From positions 11,003,501 to 11,067,500 of the forward strand of contig NC_088357.1 in NCBI RefSeq assembly GCF_036884655.1: a stretch of 64,000 nt of DNA. The letters are read 5' to 3'. Within the stretch, counting starts at the first letter, position 1, and every line of letters begins with the position of its first letter. The notes under the pieces were generated by a model. It made no database searches. It had not been told where the DNA came from and saw nothing but the letters and a program-made list of their open reading frames with translations. The stretch comes from Musa acuminata AAA Group (Eukaryota; Streptophyta; Magnoliopsida; Zingiberales; Musaceae). Both the position numbers and the translations under genes were made by a program. This document shows, in pieces, positions 13,601 through 25,600 of the stretch.

Positions 13601-16600
13601 GCTGAGGACAAGCAGGGGTCAGATGTCTTAAAGTTGTATATTTGCTTACTGGTTTCACGGGCATAATCTTCTACGGAACTGGACTTCTTTCATAAAGTTA
13701 GGCATCGAATTTCACTTGTACATCAGTTATGAAAAGAAATTGAGCACTAGCACATGCTGTGACTTGTTGCAACTGGTTGGCGTGGCGCATGCCAGACAAC
13801 AATGAAGTCAGTAAGTTGCTACACATGCCAGTGGTTCTTCTAGGTCAGCTTGTTTATATATGCCATTTGGTGGCACAACATAGTCAATGGTCTTTGTGGC
13901 TGACAGCGAGTAATGGGTGCTATAGACCACACAACTAAATATAAAAGGATTTTTTATACTATCAAAATGAATCATATAATTTATTAAAACAGAGATCCAA
14001 ATTCTAAATGTTCATAGAGTCTAATACATATGTTTTATGTAAAAGTGGATGCATACAATATCAATGTATCAAAATGAAACATGATTGTCACCAACAATGT
14101 TAAATCACATATTTTAATAATAATATTAAAATATCACACATTCATACTGTAGTCTCCCATCATTTTATTATATCACTACCAGAAGAAATTAGATACCATC
14201 CATTATATGGAGAAAAAAGAAAGATATGGCAAATGAGAATCAAATGTTATAATCTGTTATGGTGTGGCCTATTCCCTGGGCATAGTCAGGGCTTTTTTGG
14301 CCTCAAATCAGACTTCCCAACTGTCAGAAAGGCTCAAATAAGGGCATACATAAACTGGGTTAGTCTTCTGTGGCTTGTTATTGTACAAGGCATCCATTCT
14401 GTAGAATTGGGCCCAAAGGAGCTTGATCTAAGTTGGTGTGAGCCTGGTCCAGTTAGGTTTATGAGTGTCTCAGCCAGATGGAACTCCTACATGGATTTAG
14501 AGGTCTATATTTCTTTAGAAGGAACTGGACAGTGCAATTATAGTTAGAGTGAGAGTGGATGGAGCAAGGCTTTTGATGCTAGTTCACACCTTGGCTGATG
14601 GGCAGCCAGTATAATATGTGATACTGATTGGTAAAAGGAAGTATACTGGGCGTATCAATGGGACAAGCAATAACATATATTAATGGAAATAGAAACAAGG
14701 ATGCAGACCAGATCTCTTTCCCCTGAAATAGAATCCTTCCTCATTCATCGTCTTCCTTGCTTCGTATCTTATCTCTTTTTTTTCCCTTGCATCACATTGA
14801 TTGGTGATCAACCAAAAGTAATCAAAGAATTTAGGACTGCTTGCAACCCATAATAGAGGCAATTATTATGATTTTGAAACAATTGAAGGATTCAGTGTAA
14901 TAGTTGAAGAGGTTTTGGTCTGATTTGGTGATGAATTGAACAAGACATGCCATTACTACAGTTTTGTGCAGTTTTTATGAAACTGGGCGGTCAGCTGCAG
15001 ACCAAGAACACCTGTTCAGTAAGTATAAGGCTAGGTTCCATTCGCCAACCAGAACCAACCAAGTGGTCCTATTATGTTCTAGAAGTCTTGATCTCTTATG
15101 ATGCCTTTATGCATTTGGCTGCATCCAAAAAGCCACTTTCTAGTTACTGCTTCAAATGGGTTATTCTTTCACCTCGACCTACTTGGTCACGATGAATGCA
15201 TTATCAATGATGGTAATGCTCCAAACATCGAGCGTGTTGCCATGTTATCGGAGCATTGCTGATCTGTGACCATTTTACTATAAAATGATGTCAATCTTAT
15301 TCAGATCCACAGACCATAAGATACAAATTTGATTTTCAAAAGTGAAGGTTAGATCCGTTAAAATTAAAGCTAGGTATATGCACATCTATGCTAGATCTGC
15401 ATAGATCAAGCCTTGAAACTTGTAGATTTAGGATAGATCTGGATGGATCTAGCCTAAAATCTTGAAAATCCAGGCTTGATCTATATGGATCTATTCTAGA
15501 TCCTCATGGATAAAGCCTTAAATTTGCGAATATAATGTGGATCTAGTCTAGATTTGTGAAGATAGATCCGTGAGGATGAAGATTTTGTTCTTGTGAATAT
15601 AGCCAGATCTTGGCTTTATTTTTTTGTGGATCTAGGCTAGATCCACAAGAATGAAGCTTCGATCCCCACAGACCTAGCCTAGATTTGTAAGGTTCCAGGC
15701 TTGATATTTGTGGATCAGCCACAAATCGGTTAAGGTAAAGTGTCTAAATACTAACCTAGTTTCATAAAATAACTGATAGCAATAAATCCTAAACTAATTG
15801 CAACCATATAGAGAGTGATTATATTAAAACTTAAAAGATTATACTCAAATTTGTCCAATTTTTTGTGAAAATATGGTTCAGAACTTGGGATTGAACCTTC
15901 TACTTGTTGAAATTAAGCCACCCCTTGGTGATTGGAGTTTGGGGGAGAAAATGGGTGACATTTGAAAGGGATTGAAAGAGGAAATGAGAGGAAATGAGAA
16001 TGAAGGGGAAAGTGGCAGGGCTAAAAAGAAGCCATGGATCTCTTTTGGATCCAAGAACCACACGTGAGGTTACGGTCTGGTAATAGTGAAAGAACCAGGT
16101 GAAGGACCGGTGTTGGCCTAGTTCATGTGCAGGTTCAGGGGCAGACCAGTGAAAGCCTAGTGATATGTACATGTCTGCTTGGTTTTTTGAACCCTAGATG
16201 TGCAATAAAATTACATATTTTTTAAGCTTGGTGAGTGCCTTTTGCTGCTAGCATCTACATTCTCTCATCTTACACCTTCCCATTTCCAAATTTGTCTTTA
16301 CTTTCTTCTCTTTGTATTTTCCCGTTCTTCTTCTCCTTCTAGCTTGTTGCCAAGGAAACCATCAGATTATTAGATTTTCTATCTGCCATCTTCAGCAGCC
16401 ACTCAACCAATCAACAAAGCTTAGGCCTTCTGCTGCACAAGATTTTCAGGCAAATTATTGGGTACAATTTTTTTATTGGTTAGTTTTATTAGATAATGTG
16501 CTTCAGTTTTATTAGGTTTCTAGAAGGAAGATATTCTTGGACTATATAAATTATGAAACAAAAATATTTTTCTAATGACTAGCATATTGTGGATCAAGAG

Positions 16601-19600
16601 GCTTTCTGCAGGTTATTATTTTTGGCTAAAATATTGTCGGAGTCTTTATATAAATACAAATTTGCTCTAGTAGTGGGATTCATTATTTTATTTTAATTAC
16701 TTGTAAATACATGATTGTGGCCTTAGGGACTTAGTGTTGTAGATTTGAATTAAGATGGATTTCTGAGTCATGAAAAATTTACATGAAGAATAAGCCATTA
16801 TCTACTTGCATTCTGCCATGAACATGTACAGCATATTCAGGTTTAAGTGTATGGTTTATGCTATTTGATAATCATACCCTTTTGGTAATTTGGAATAGGA
16901 TCCAGATTTACTAGAATTTTTTAAAAAAGGAGCACATTAAAAATTTCTGGAGTTATAATGAGGAATTTGAAGATAAAAAAAATGATTGCTTTGGTGGTAA
17001 CTTGGAGATAGCATTCGTTGAAGATGAAATGCATTATTGATATTCTTGGCATGTTTGATTGCGGAAGACCTTATTACTATGTATTAGAAGGTAACACGAT
17101 TATATTCAAAAAAGACATAGAGGGGAAGTAAGACTAAAGACAACTTGATATGGAAAAGAGAGGAAATGTAGACCTTGGTTGGTCTGAGGTTGTTGCCCTT
17201 AATAAGCTAAATGGATAGAAATGATCCACTTGGTTGACTTGAACAAGTTGCAATCAGTTTTGTGTTTTTCATTGTCGTTTTTACTGCTGCTATTGCATTA
17301 ATGTTGCCCTTGTCCTTGTGGAAGCCATACTAAATTTTCTGAAAAATATAATCATCTTCTGGTGGTCAATTGAGCTTGTTTCCCATTAACCAATAAATAA
17401 TGTACTATCCAAGAAGTTTGGCTGTGTGATTTTGCAGGATGAGCAATTGTCTGTGATGGTAGAAGACGACAAACCAAGGCTGAGGCATGCACAACATTTT
17501 AAAAAAAGAGTGCTAGATCCTCTTTTTTATAAAATGGAGTGCAATGACAACAAAGCCACAAAATCCCAACTACTTGGGATCGGCTATGGATCTATTGTTG
17601 TCATTGTGCTATGAAAAAAAATCATATCAATTGTTAAGTTAAACATATTTAAATTTTTATTTATAGTTTATAGTAAAGTCTTTTGAAGTTTCCTTCCTCT
17701 CGTCTCCTTGTACCACTATTACTACTAATAGTAATTTTTGTTTCACCTCTTTATAAATGAAATACACCCTGAACTATTTATAGTTTCACTACTAACAGTA
17801 TTTAAATGTCGTACATCTTCAAAATTTGTAATAGTCACCATAAATTGGATGCACTTGATACTTGGCTCCTTGCCTGTATACCAGCATTAGATTAATAATA
17901 TATTATTTTGATTTTAATACTGTTAATTTTTATTTATTTAAAATTATTGTTATTGTTTTGAATTTTGAGACTTTTTGCTAATGTGATATTATGATTTTGC
18001 AAGATTTTCTTAATTTAATATCATATTTTTATTTAAAAACTTATGTTTATTAATTATATTATATATATTTATATTTTAGCATCTTGTTTCGCTCAAGCGA
18101 TCGCCTAGCGCCTGAGACGTTTTTGGACCTTGGCGCCTAGCGCACCATTCTTATCCTAAGAAGGCTTTTAGGAAGTCTAATTTATAATGCGAGATAAGAT
18201 CTTTAATCAGTGGAAATCCTTAAGGGAAAACCAAATGTGGGCAATTCTTTTTTGTCTGTATGCCCTTAAGCTTTACTGAAATCTACTTTAAGTTTGTCAA
18301 TTGGTTATGATAAATAGAAAGTGATATTAATTGAATGGAGAATTTGCTAATAGCGTTCACACTTAATCAGTTTTCTATCTTCTCTATTTTCCTTCTTTTC
18401 TTTTGTAACGTCCTGCTTTTAATATATTTAGAAAAACTCCCATTCTGTTCATCCAATGTGATTGATCTAACTTATTTAGCCTTGTCTCAGCATCAAATTT
18501 TAGTGTTTATCCCGATATGGATCCTAGTTTCCTTGCTCCAAACTAATTACTAAAACAAGTATTCAGCAGAACTATTGATCTCTGAATAGGTTCTGTCAGC
18601 TTTTATATAACTTTTACATAGGTGTCTCAGTTAAACTAGAGTCTCTAATTAATTCAAATTCTAGTTCTATCATCTCCTTTGAAAAGAAATAAATTATTTT
18701 ATGGCTTAAATTGGAGTTTTAATCATTCAAGACAGCTTGGACTGCATCACCTTTTTTTCGTCGACGTTTCCTAGCTTTCTGACATAGAGGTGAAGAAGGT
18801 CAAGTCTAAGGCCTTAATAATCAATGATGCACAAGGCTTAATTTGAATGAAAGGTTGTGGTGGATATTCTAGTACAAAGAAAGGAGATCATAGTTTTTCC
18901 TTTCAGGAGTAGGCAGGGTAAGCTATCGATTAGTATGACAGTCCTTTCTATTGTCAACTTCTGTATGCTAGAAAGTTTTTGACTTAATTTTATGACACTA
19001 ATAATTTGGTTTCTTAGTCTCTCACTCTAGCTTTGGCAGCCTCTAACATCATGTGGCTGAGGCTATGATCCGTCTGTCTGTGGAAGTTTGGCCCTATGGA
19101 ACACCAAATGCACAGGAAAAAGTTTGAGTTTTCTTCCCTTGTCAAGACTTGATAGATATTTTATCCATTATATTTGACACACTGCTTTTCTTATCTGTGT
19201 TCTTTTTTCTAAAACAATATGTTTATGTATGTTCTTGTATGAACTTAATTCTTATTTCTCTTTAAACGCATTTAATTGTCCTATTTAGAATGTTGTGTTT
19301 CTTCTGGAAATGTAAGAGAACCATAAATATTTTTCGTTTGCATTCTTTCTCTTAGATGCTCTTCGTACTGATCAGCTTTGTTTCATGTTAGGAATGCACT
19401 AAAACTTTTTTTTATATAAGAATTAGTGTGAGCTTTGAGATGCTTGTGTCATATTAACATTAATTAACTGGTTGGGAACCTTTTGACAGAGGGTCGGGAA
19501 CTGGTTAGAATATTGCTCACTGCCGGTGCAGATCCCACAGCCCAAGATGAAATGCACTTCCGGACAGCTTTGCATACAGCAGCGATGATAAATGATGCAG

Positions 19601-22600
19601 AGTTAGTGAAGGTAACATAGGCCTATCCATAGTTTTAAATTTGATTAATGTTAACTAAATAATAGTTACACATTTTACATTTGTTGCTTTTAGTGTTTCT
19701 TGGATAAAAAAAAAGGTTTCTTGGATCAATACTAATATTTAGTGCCCTGTTATTACTTATGGCTAGATAATTCTGGAAGCTGGGATTGATGTGAACATAA
19801 GAAATGCCCAAAATACAATACCCCTCCATGTTGCACTAAATAGAGGTGCAAATTCATGTGTTGGTTTGCTTCTAGCTGCTGGAGCAAACTGTAATTTGCA
19901 GGTATTATGACTACTTCCTAGTTTAGTTTATAATGAAGTTACTTCCTGTATAAGTTTTCAAATATGCTGTTTATATCTGAGCACTTCATTTTGCAAGTAA
20001 AAGATTTACTTCCAATATCTCAACATCTTCGTAGAAGCTTTGTGGACAAGTTTTCCTATAGTTAATAAATTTCTTTGACAGCATAATTTTGACACTGTTC
20101 AGCATCTCAAAAATTGTCTTTTGCATATGTTACAATGATTCTGACTAGATGATGTTCTTCTATTTCCTTTTCATCTTTAGACAATTTTGATGAGTCAAAA
20201 GTTCAGAAATGAACAGTTTAAGGAGTCTCAGTTCACCAAGTTTGATGGTTTCAATTGTTTTTTAGTGCTTCGGTTGAAAAAGAACAGAAAAATGGCAAAG
20301 ATGAGATAAAGGTAAGGTATTTGTGAAATGGCTCATCAGACAAGTGATCTGGATACAAGTGAATTGAGTATCATATTCTGAAATATATAAGAGAAACTGC
20401 TTTCACCAATTAGGTTGCTCTTCCCAGCCGTGGCAAATGGTCTGGGTTAAAAAAATAGTGAATATTGATGCCAGACAAACTTTTGCCACCATTGTCTCCC
20501 AAGGGGAGCAATGTTGAAGTCACAACTCTTTTAGATTGAATTCAAATAAATTATGGTTTATGTTTTAGAGTATACAATTAAGGTTTCAAGTTTCAAGAAT
20601 TTAAGTACCCTCCCTTATGAGTAGATTACTTGTCTTTCTAAAACATGCATAACATAGAATCCTTCTTTCATCAGACATTTGAGAAAATGGTGGAGAGAAT
20701 AAAATTGACCAAGGCAACTCTGGATCCATGGGAATGGAATTTTCTTTCTATTCATCTTGTCCATAATCAAATTCTTCAGTAATAGGTTACTTTACAATTT
20801 TGCGCAAGTATTTAGTTTTGATTGTGTCATCTAATATATTTGTGGGTGAGAAGGATAAACTGCAATGCAAAAAGTTGTTCGAGATGTCTGTAATTTGGGT
20901 TGGACCTACCCTTACATGCTTTAGAATTATCATAGTTACATTTTGTGGCATCTATCGTTGAAATTTGTTTGTACTAATATACTAATCTGGCTGAAATTCA
21001 TCAGGATGATGATGGTGACAATGCCTTCCATATTGCAGCTGATGCAGCAAAAATGATACGTGAAAATCTCAACTGGATTGTTGTAATGCTGCAGTACCCA
21101 TCTCCCGATGTTGATGTGCGAAACCACAGGCAAGGGCTGACCCTGTAACTTAGTTGAATCCTCTTGCTGTTTTATGGTCAGATTAATGCCTTGTTCTTGT
21201 GGTTCTCGTATAAATTGTTTCAGCAAAAGAAGCATAGAACTTGTTGACTCACTTGTTTTCTGCATTGCCTACTTGATTATATGATCAGTTTGTTATTATC
21301 TTACTTTAGGGCCCTTAGTCGTTGTTCGATCCTCATAAATCAATAATCTTTTAAGTAATTATGCTTCCATTATCTTGGCGTAAAGGTTGATACAATATCA
21401 TTTTAGCTTTAATTTTCAGCAAATAAGTACTTTCTTATTTTGAGTGGAAAGGTCCAAACCAAAAAGAACATTCTGGTTTGTACTGTTGATACAGGGGCTG
21501 GACATTGCGTGATTTTCTTGAGGGCCTGCCTCGAGAATGGATCTCTGAAGCATTGGTGGAAGCACTCCTGGACAAAGGAGTTCATCTCTCTCCAACCATG
21601 TATGGTGAAAGTTCTTGGTCTTTTAAATTCTGTGACTAGATATATTTCCATGTATGTCAGAATAAATTATTTGTATATATTCTAACAATCATAATTGAAT
21701 GCTTTATTTAATTGTACCTGTAATGTTTAATTGATATCTGATACCATTTTAACAGATATCAAGTTGGGGACTGGGTGAAATTCAAAAGAAGTGTTGAGAA
21801 TCCAACATATGGTTGGCAGGGTGCAAATCACAAAAGCATTGGTTTTGTCCAGACTCTCCTGAATAGTGACAGTTTGGTTGTATCCTTCTGCACTGGAGAA
21901 GCACATGTTTTGACAAACGAGGTTATTAAGGTGATTCCGTTAGACAGAGGACAGCATGTGAAGCTAAAGCCTGATGTTAAAGAACCAAGGTACATCTGAA
22001 TATTCTAGGCATCAATTTTGACTTGACTTATCGATGTTGCCATATAATTCTGCATGAGAATTTGAACTGAGTTGACTTTATGGATTAAAATTCTCGGTTT
22101 CAATACCAATATTAGTTCGGTTTGGGGTGTCCTATTGATACTTGGTATGAGTCGGTACCTGCTGGTATGGTCCAGATCAGGCACAAAGCAAGATGAGGAA
22201 CTGGAGGCGGTGGAGGAGGAAGAGGAAGAGGAAGAGGAAGAGGAGGCATACCCATAGGAGGAAGTGTTTATGTTGCAGCAAGAAGGAGAAGATGAGAGAC
22301 TAACAAAGAGAATGAAGATGGGTATTGGTACCACGTAAAGCAAGACAGACTAACAAAGAGAAGAAGAAAAGCAAGACAGTCGTGATATTTGTAAAAAAAA
22401 AAAAATTAAGATGGGTATTTGTACCATGTGGTAGACTTATTGTTCGCCATAGGTCTGCTTACTGCATGCAAGTCCAACATGGTGAGTTTACCAGGTGGCT
22501 TAGTCCTTCCCGGACCAAAGTAGGCAAAATCTTTCGGCTCATATCTTGGTTGGTTGCTAGACCGTTAAATACTGGCTTCTACCAATCAGTTTGGGAAGTA

Positions 22601-25600
22601 TTTTAACCATGGTTTACTCTTGAGATTTCAACTCTTTTTTAATTCTTTTTATCCACATTAACTTTGTTAACTTTAACTATTCTGGGTCAGGTGATTCAGT
22701 AAAACTTTGCTAATGTTGAGTCAGCCAAACAAGGTCAAGGACTGTAGTTGTATATGTTTGATGTTACAAACACAATCAAGTTTAATGAGTTCATCTTCTT
22801 TTTTTATCAGCTAACTGATGAAATACATAGCAGAAATGAATGCTTCAATTCAGGGTTTGCTGTACTTATGCATACCGTCCAATAGGGGTGGTACATATTG
22901 GTTCGATAGGATACTGATACACAGACCACCATCTACCGGGCTGTATCGGTCACTTAACCTCGTATCGGGCGATACAGGGTCTGTACCAGGTGATGACGAT
23001 CGAAATCTGATCGTTACCAATCTGTACCAATCGGTAATGGTCGGATTTCGATCGTTACCGATCAAGGGTTGAGATTGTCCTATTTCAAACGGTTAATTTG
23101 ATCGTTTGAGACTTAGAAAAGGGTTTTTTAAACCCTTTCCTCACTATTTCGACTCATTTCATTCTTTCAATCTCTTATACTCAAACTCTTTCACTCATAT
23201 CTCTCTTTTATTCTTATATTTTTACTCTTCTAAACTCATCAAAGCTACAATTTGTAGATTGGATCAAATTTAGGAGGCTAATTTGGGAGGATTAAGAGGA
23301 AAAATACTCTAATCAAGAGGCTAATTTGAGGGTGGTGCATGGACCGAGGAGCAGAATTTTACACATGCCACTCAAGATTCAGATCATGGAACTCGACGAG
23401 GTACTGATCAAGTTTATGCTTGAAAGGGAAAGGAGAGGCCAGTGGATGATTTTTAATAGATACGCTAGAGCCTTCATGACGTAGATATAGAGCGAAGCTC
23501 ATCATATTCACAGTCGTCGTATTATGGAGAATCTTTACGGCCAATAATAATATGGTGATAGTTGGTCATACTCAGTGATTTAAAAAGCACTAGGCGCCAA
23601 GGTCCAAAAACGCCCGAGGCGTTAGGCGCTCGCCTGAGCGAAACGAGACGTTAAAATATTAAAATATATAATATAATTAATAAATATAATTATTTAATAG
23701 TATTAAAATCAAAATAATATATCATTAATCTAATAAATACAAATACATTACTGTTACTAGTATACAGTATATTGCTAACAGTATTCAGTATACTGTTAAC
23801 AGTATACAGTATACTATTAACAGTATACTTTCGAAAGAGAAGGAAGAGGAGTGTAAGGGAAGATCGAGGGTGCAGCGACAGCGGTAAAAGTGAGCAGCAG
23901 CGGCGACAGCGGCAACGGGAGCGGGAGCGGCGATAGCAGCAGTGGGAGCGACGACAGCGGCAGTGGCAGCGAGCAGCGACGAGCAGCAGGAGTGTGAGCA
24001 GTGACAGCGGTGAGCAGCGGGAGCAGGAGCGGCAACAGTTGCAGCGGCGGTAGCGTGAACGCGAGCAGGGTTAGGGTTGGGCAGCGATAGCTGATATCAG
24101 TGCTTTAGTTGGTTCGATTGAACCAACTAAAGCACCGGAGACCGAACCAAACCTAAAATGCTGGTTCGGTCACGTGGTTTAACCCAGGCGCTCGCCCGAA
24201 GCGCCCGACGCCTGGGCTCAGGCGAGCGCCCAGGCGGCGCCTCTTTGAAGCGCGTCGCCTGGAAGTGATGCGAGGCCCTCGGGCCTCGCCTCGCCCGAGC
24301 GCCTATTGAAATCATTGGTCATACTTTTTCGAGCAACAGTATGATGATCGATCTGACGATACGGAGCAACATATCACTAGCGAGAGTAAAAGTTATGACA
24401 TTCTCTATGCTCCACACTAATACATGTCACATTCATCGTTGCCTTAAGACCCGCCTCGGACACATATAGTTCATGAAGATCAGACTATGACCATCACTAC
24501 ATTGATACACCAATGACATACGATGTATCAATACACTGTCGTGGGACCAATTTCAGGATTGGGTCCGACAAACATATCACATTGATATACTGATACATAG
24601 GATGAAGGATCTCGATCCACCACCTATGGAGTCTCGTTTTTTTTTGTAGAACTAGGTTCATCCATTGATTGATTATTGAATTCATTTGAATCTTAAAATT
24701 TAAGTTGTATAAAAAATAATATATTAATTCAAATAATTTTTTATAGATAATTTAATATTAATGAAAGGATGATTTAGAGTGTATCACAAAGTTACTTTTC
24801 AAAGCCCGAAAATATGTGGCATTATTCTTTCCTAATTTACATTATTTTTGCTAAAATTGTATTAAATTTATACTTATGTCTAACTTAAAAATCCTAATAT
24901 AATTTTTCTCTATTTTCTAAGTATTTTTGGAGGGTTTTTTTTTATGATTTTGAGTGTACCATCGGTATGCCTCGGTATGTACCATACCAAAAAGGGCTTG
25001 ATACACCGGTATGAACTGAAATTGTAATCCTTGCTTCAATTAATGTATATAAAATAGCATTAGCGGACATGTAAACCAAGCATCAATGTTCTTGAATTAG
25101 TTGATATTTCTAGATGTTGCTATTTGGTCAATTAGCCCAACAGCATTCTAACTCTTTAGTGTTAATGTGTTGTTGATTTTCATTGGCACAGCTGATTTTT
25201 ACTTTGAGGTGAGGGAGCGGCAATGCCAGATTATCATTCTTATGGTGGTGCAGTTATTTATAAGGGTGCATGTAGATAATTTGGATTAACTTTTTGAGCA
25301 ACTGGGTTATGTAAAATTCCTTAAATCCCACATGAATGCTATGAATGCATAGCTTATGCATGAATTTGATCAGTTTTTTCAAGGTCTAGCTTGTCAACTA
25401 GGCAAATTTACTTGGATTGGAATTTGTCCTGGTCAACAAGAATGACTGATCCATCTTGAGTTTCCTTGTTCATGTCAGTCTTAATTCGAACCAAAGACAC
25501 CTAAGAACACCCCTAATCATCCAAGAGGGAGGAGGAAGGGAAGTGGACCATGTTTTTTACCTCTTTTTGAATCCCATTAGGGGCTGGCCATCCATAGGAC

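Larger units (their letters stand above)
13368..19489 (+). other. KEG: KEG intron 7, about 6.1 kb
   Basis: This intron lies between the ankyrin exons ending KKTREN and starting EGRELVRIL. It holds a GATC-rich degenerate repeat (about 15350-15730) and a truncated minus-strand copy of the hAT-type element also found in intron 12 (about 17886-18145). The remainder is AT-rich, and no open frame in it belongs to a recognisable family. The frames at 14233-14547 and 14947-15195 show no domain I know. Confidence 0.8.

Noticed and set aside
21130..21150. GT donor in CCTGTAAC as the end of KEG exon 10
   Set aside because: It would put the following exon out of frame. The GC donor at 21130 fits the consensus and keeps the conserved sequence.
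22072..22257. Frame ending in a poly-Glu stretch
   Set aside because: It is produced by a GAGGAAGAG repeat in KEG intron 12.
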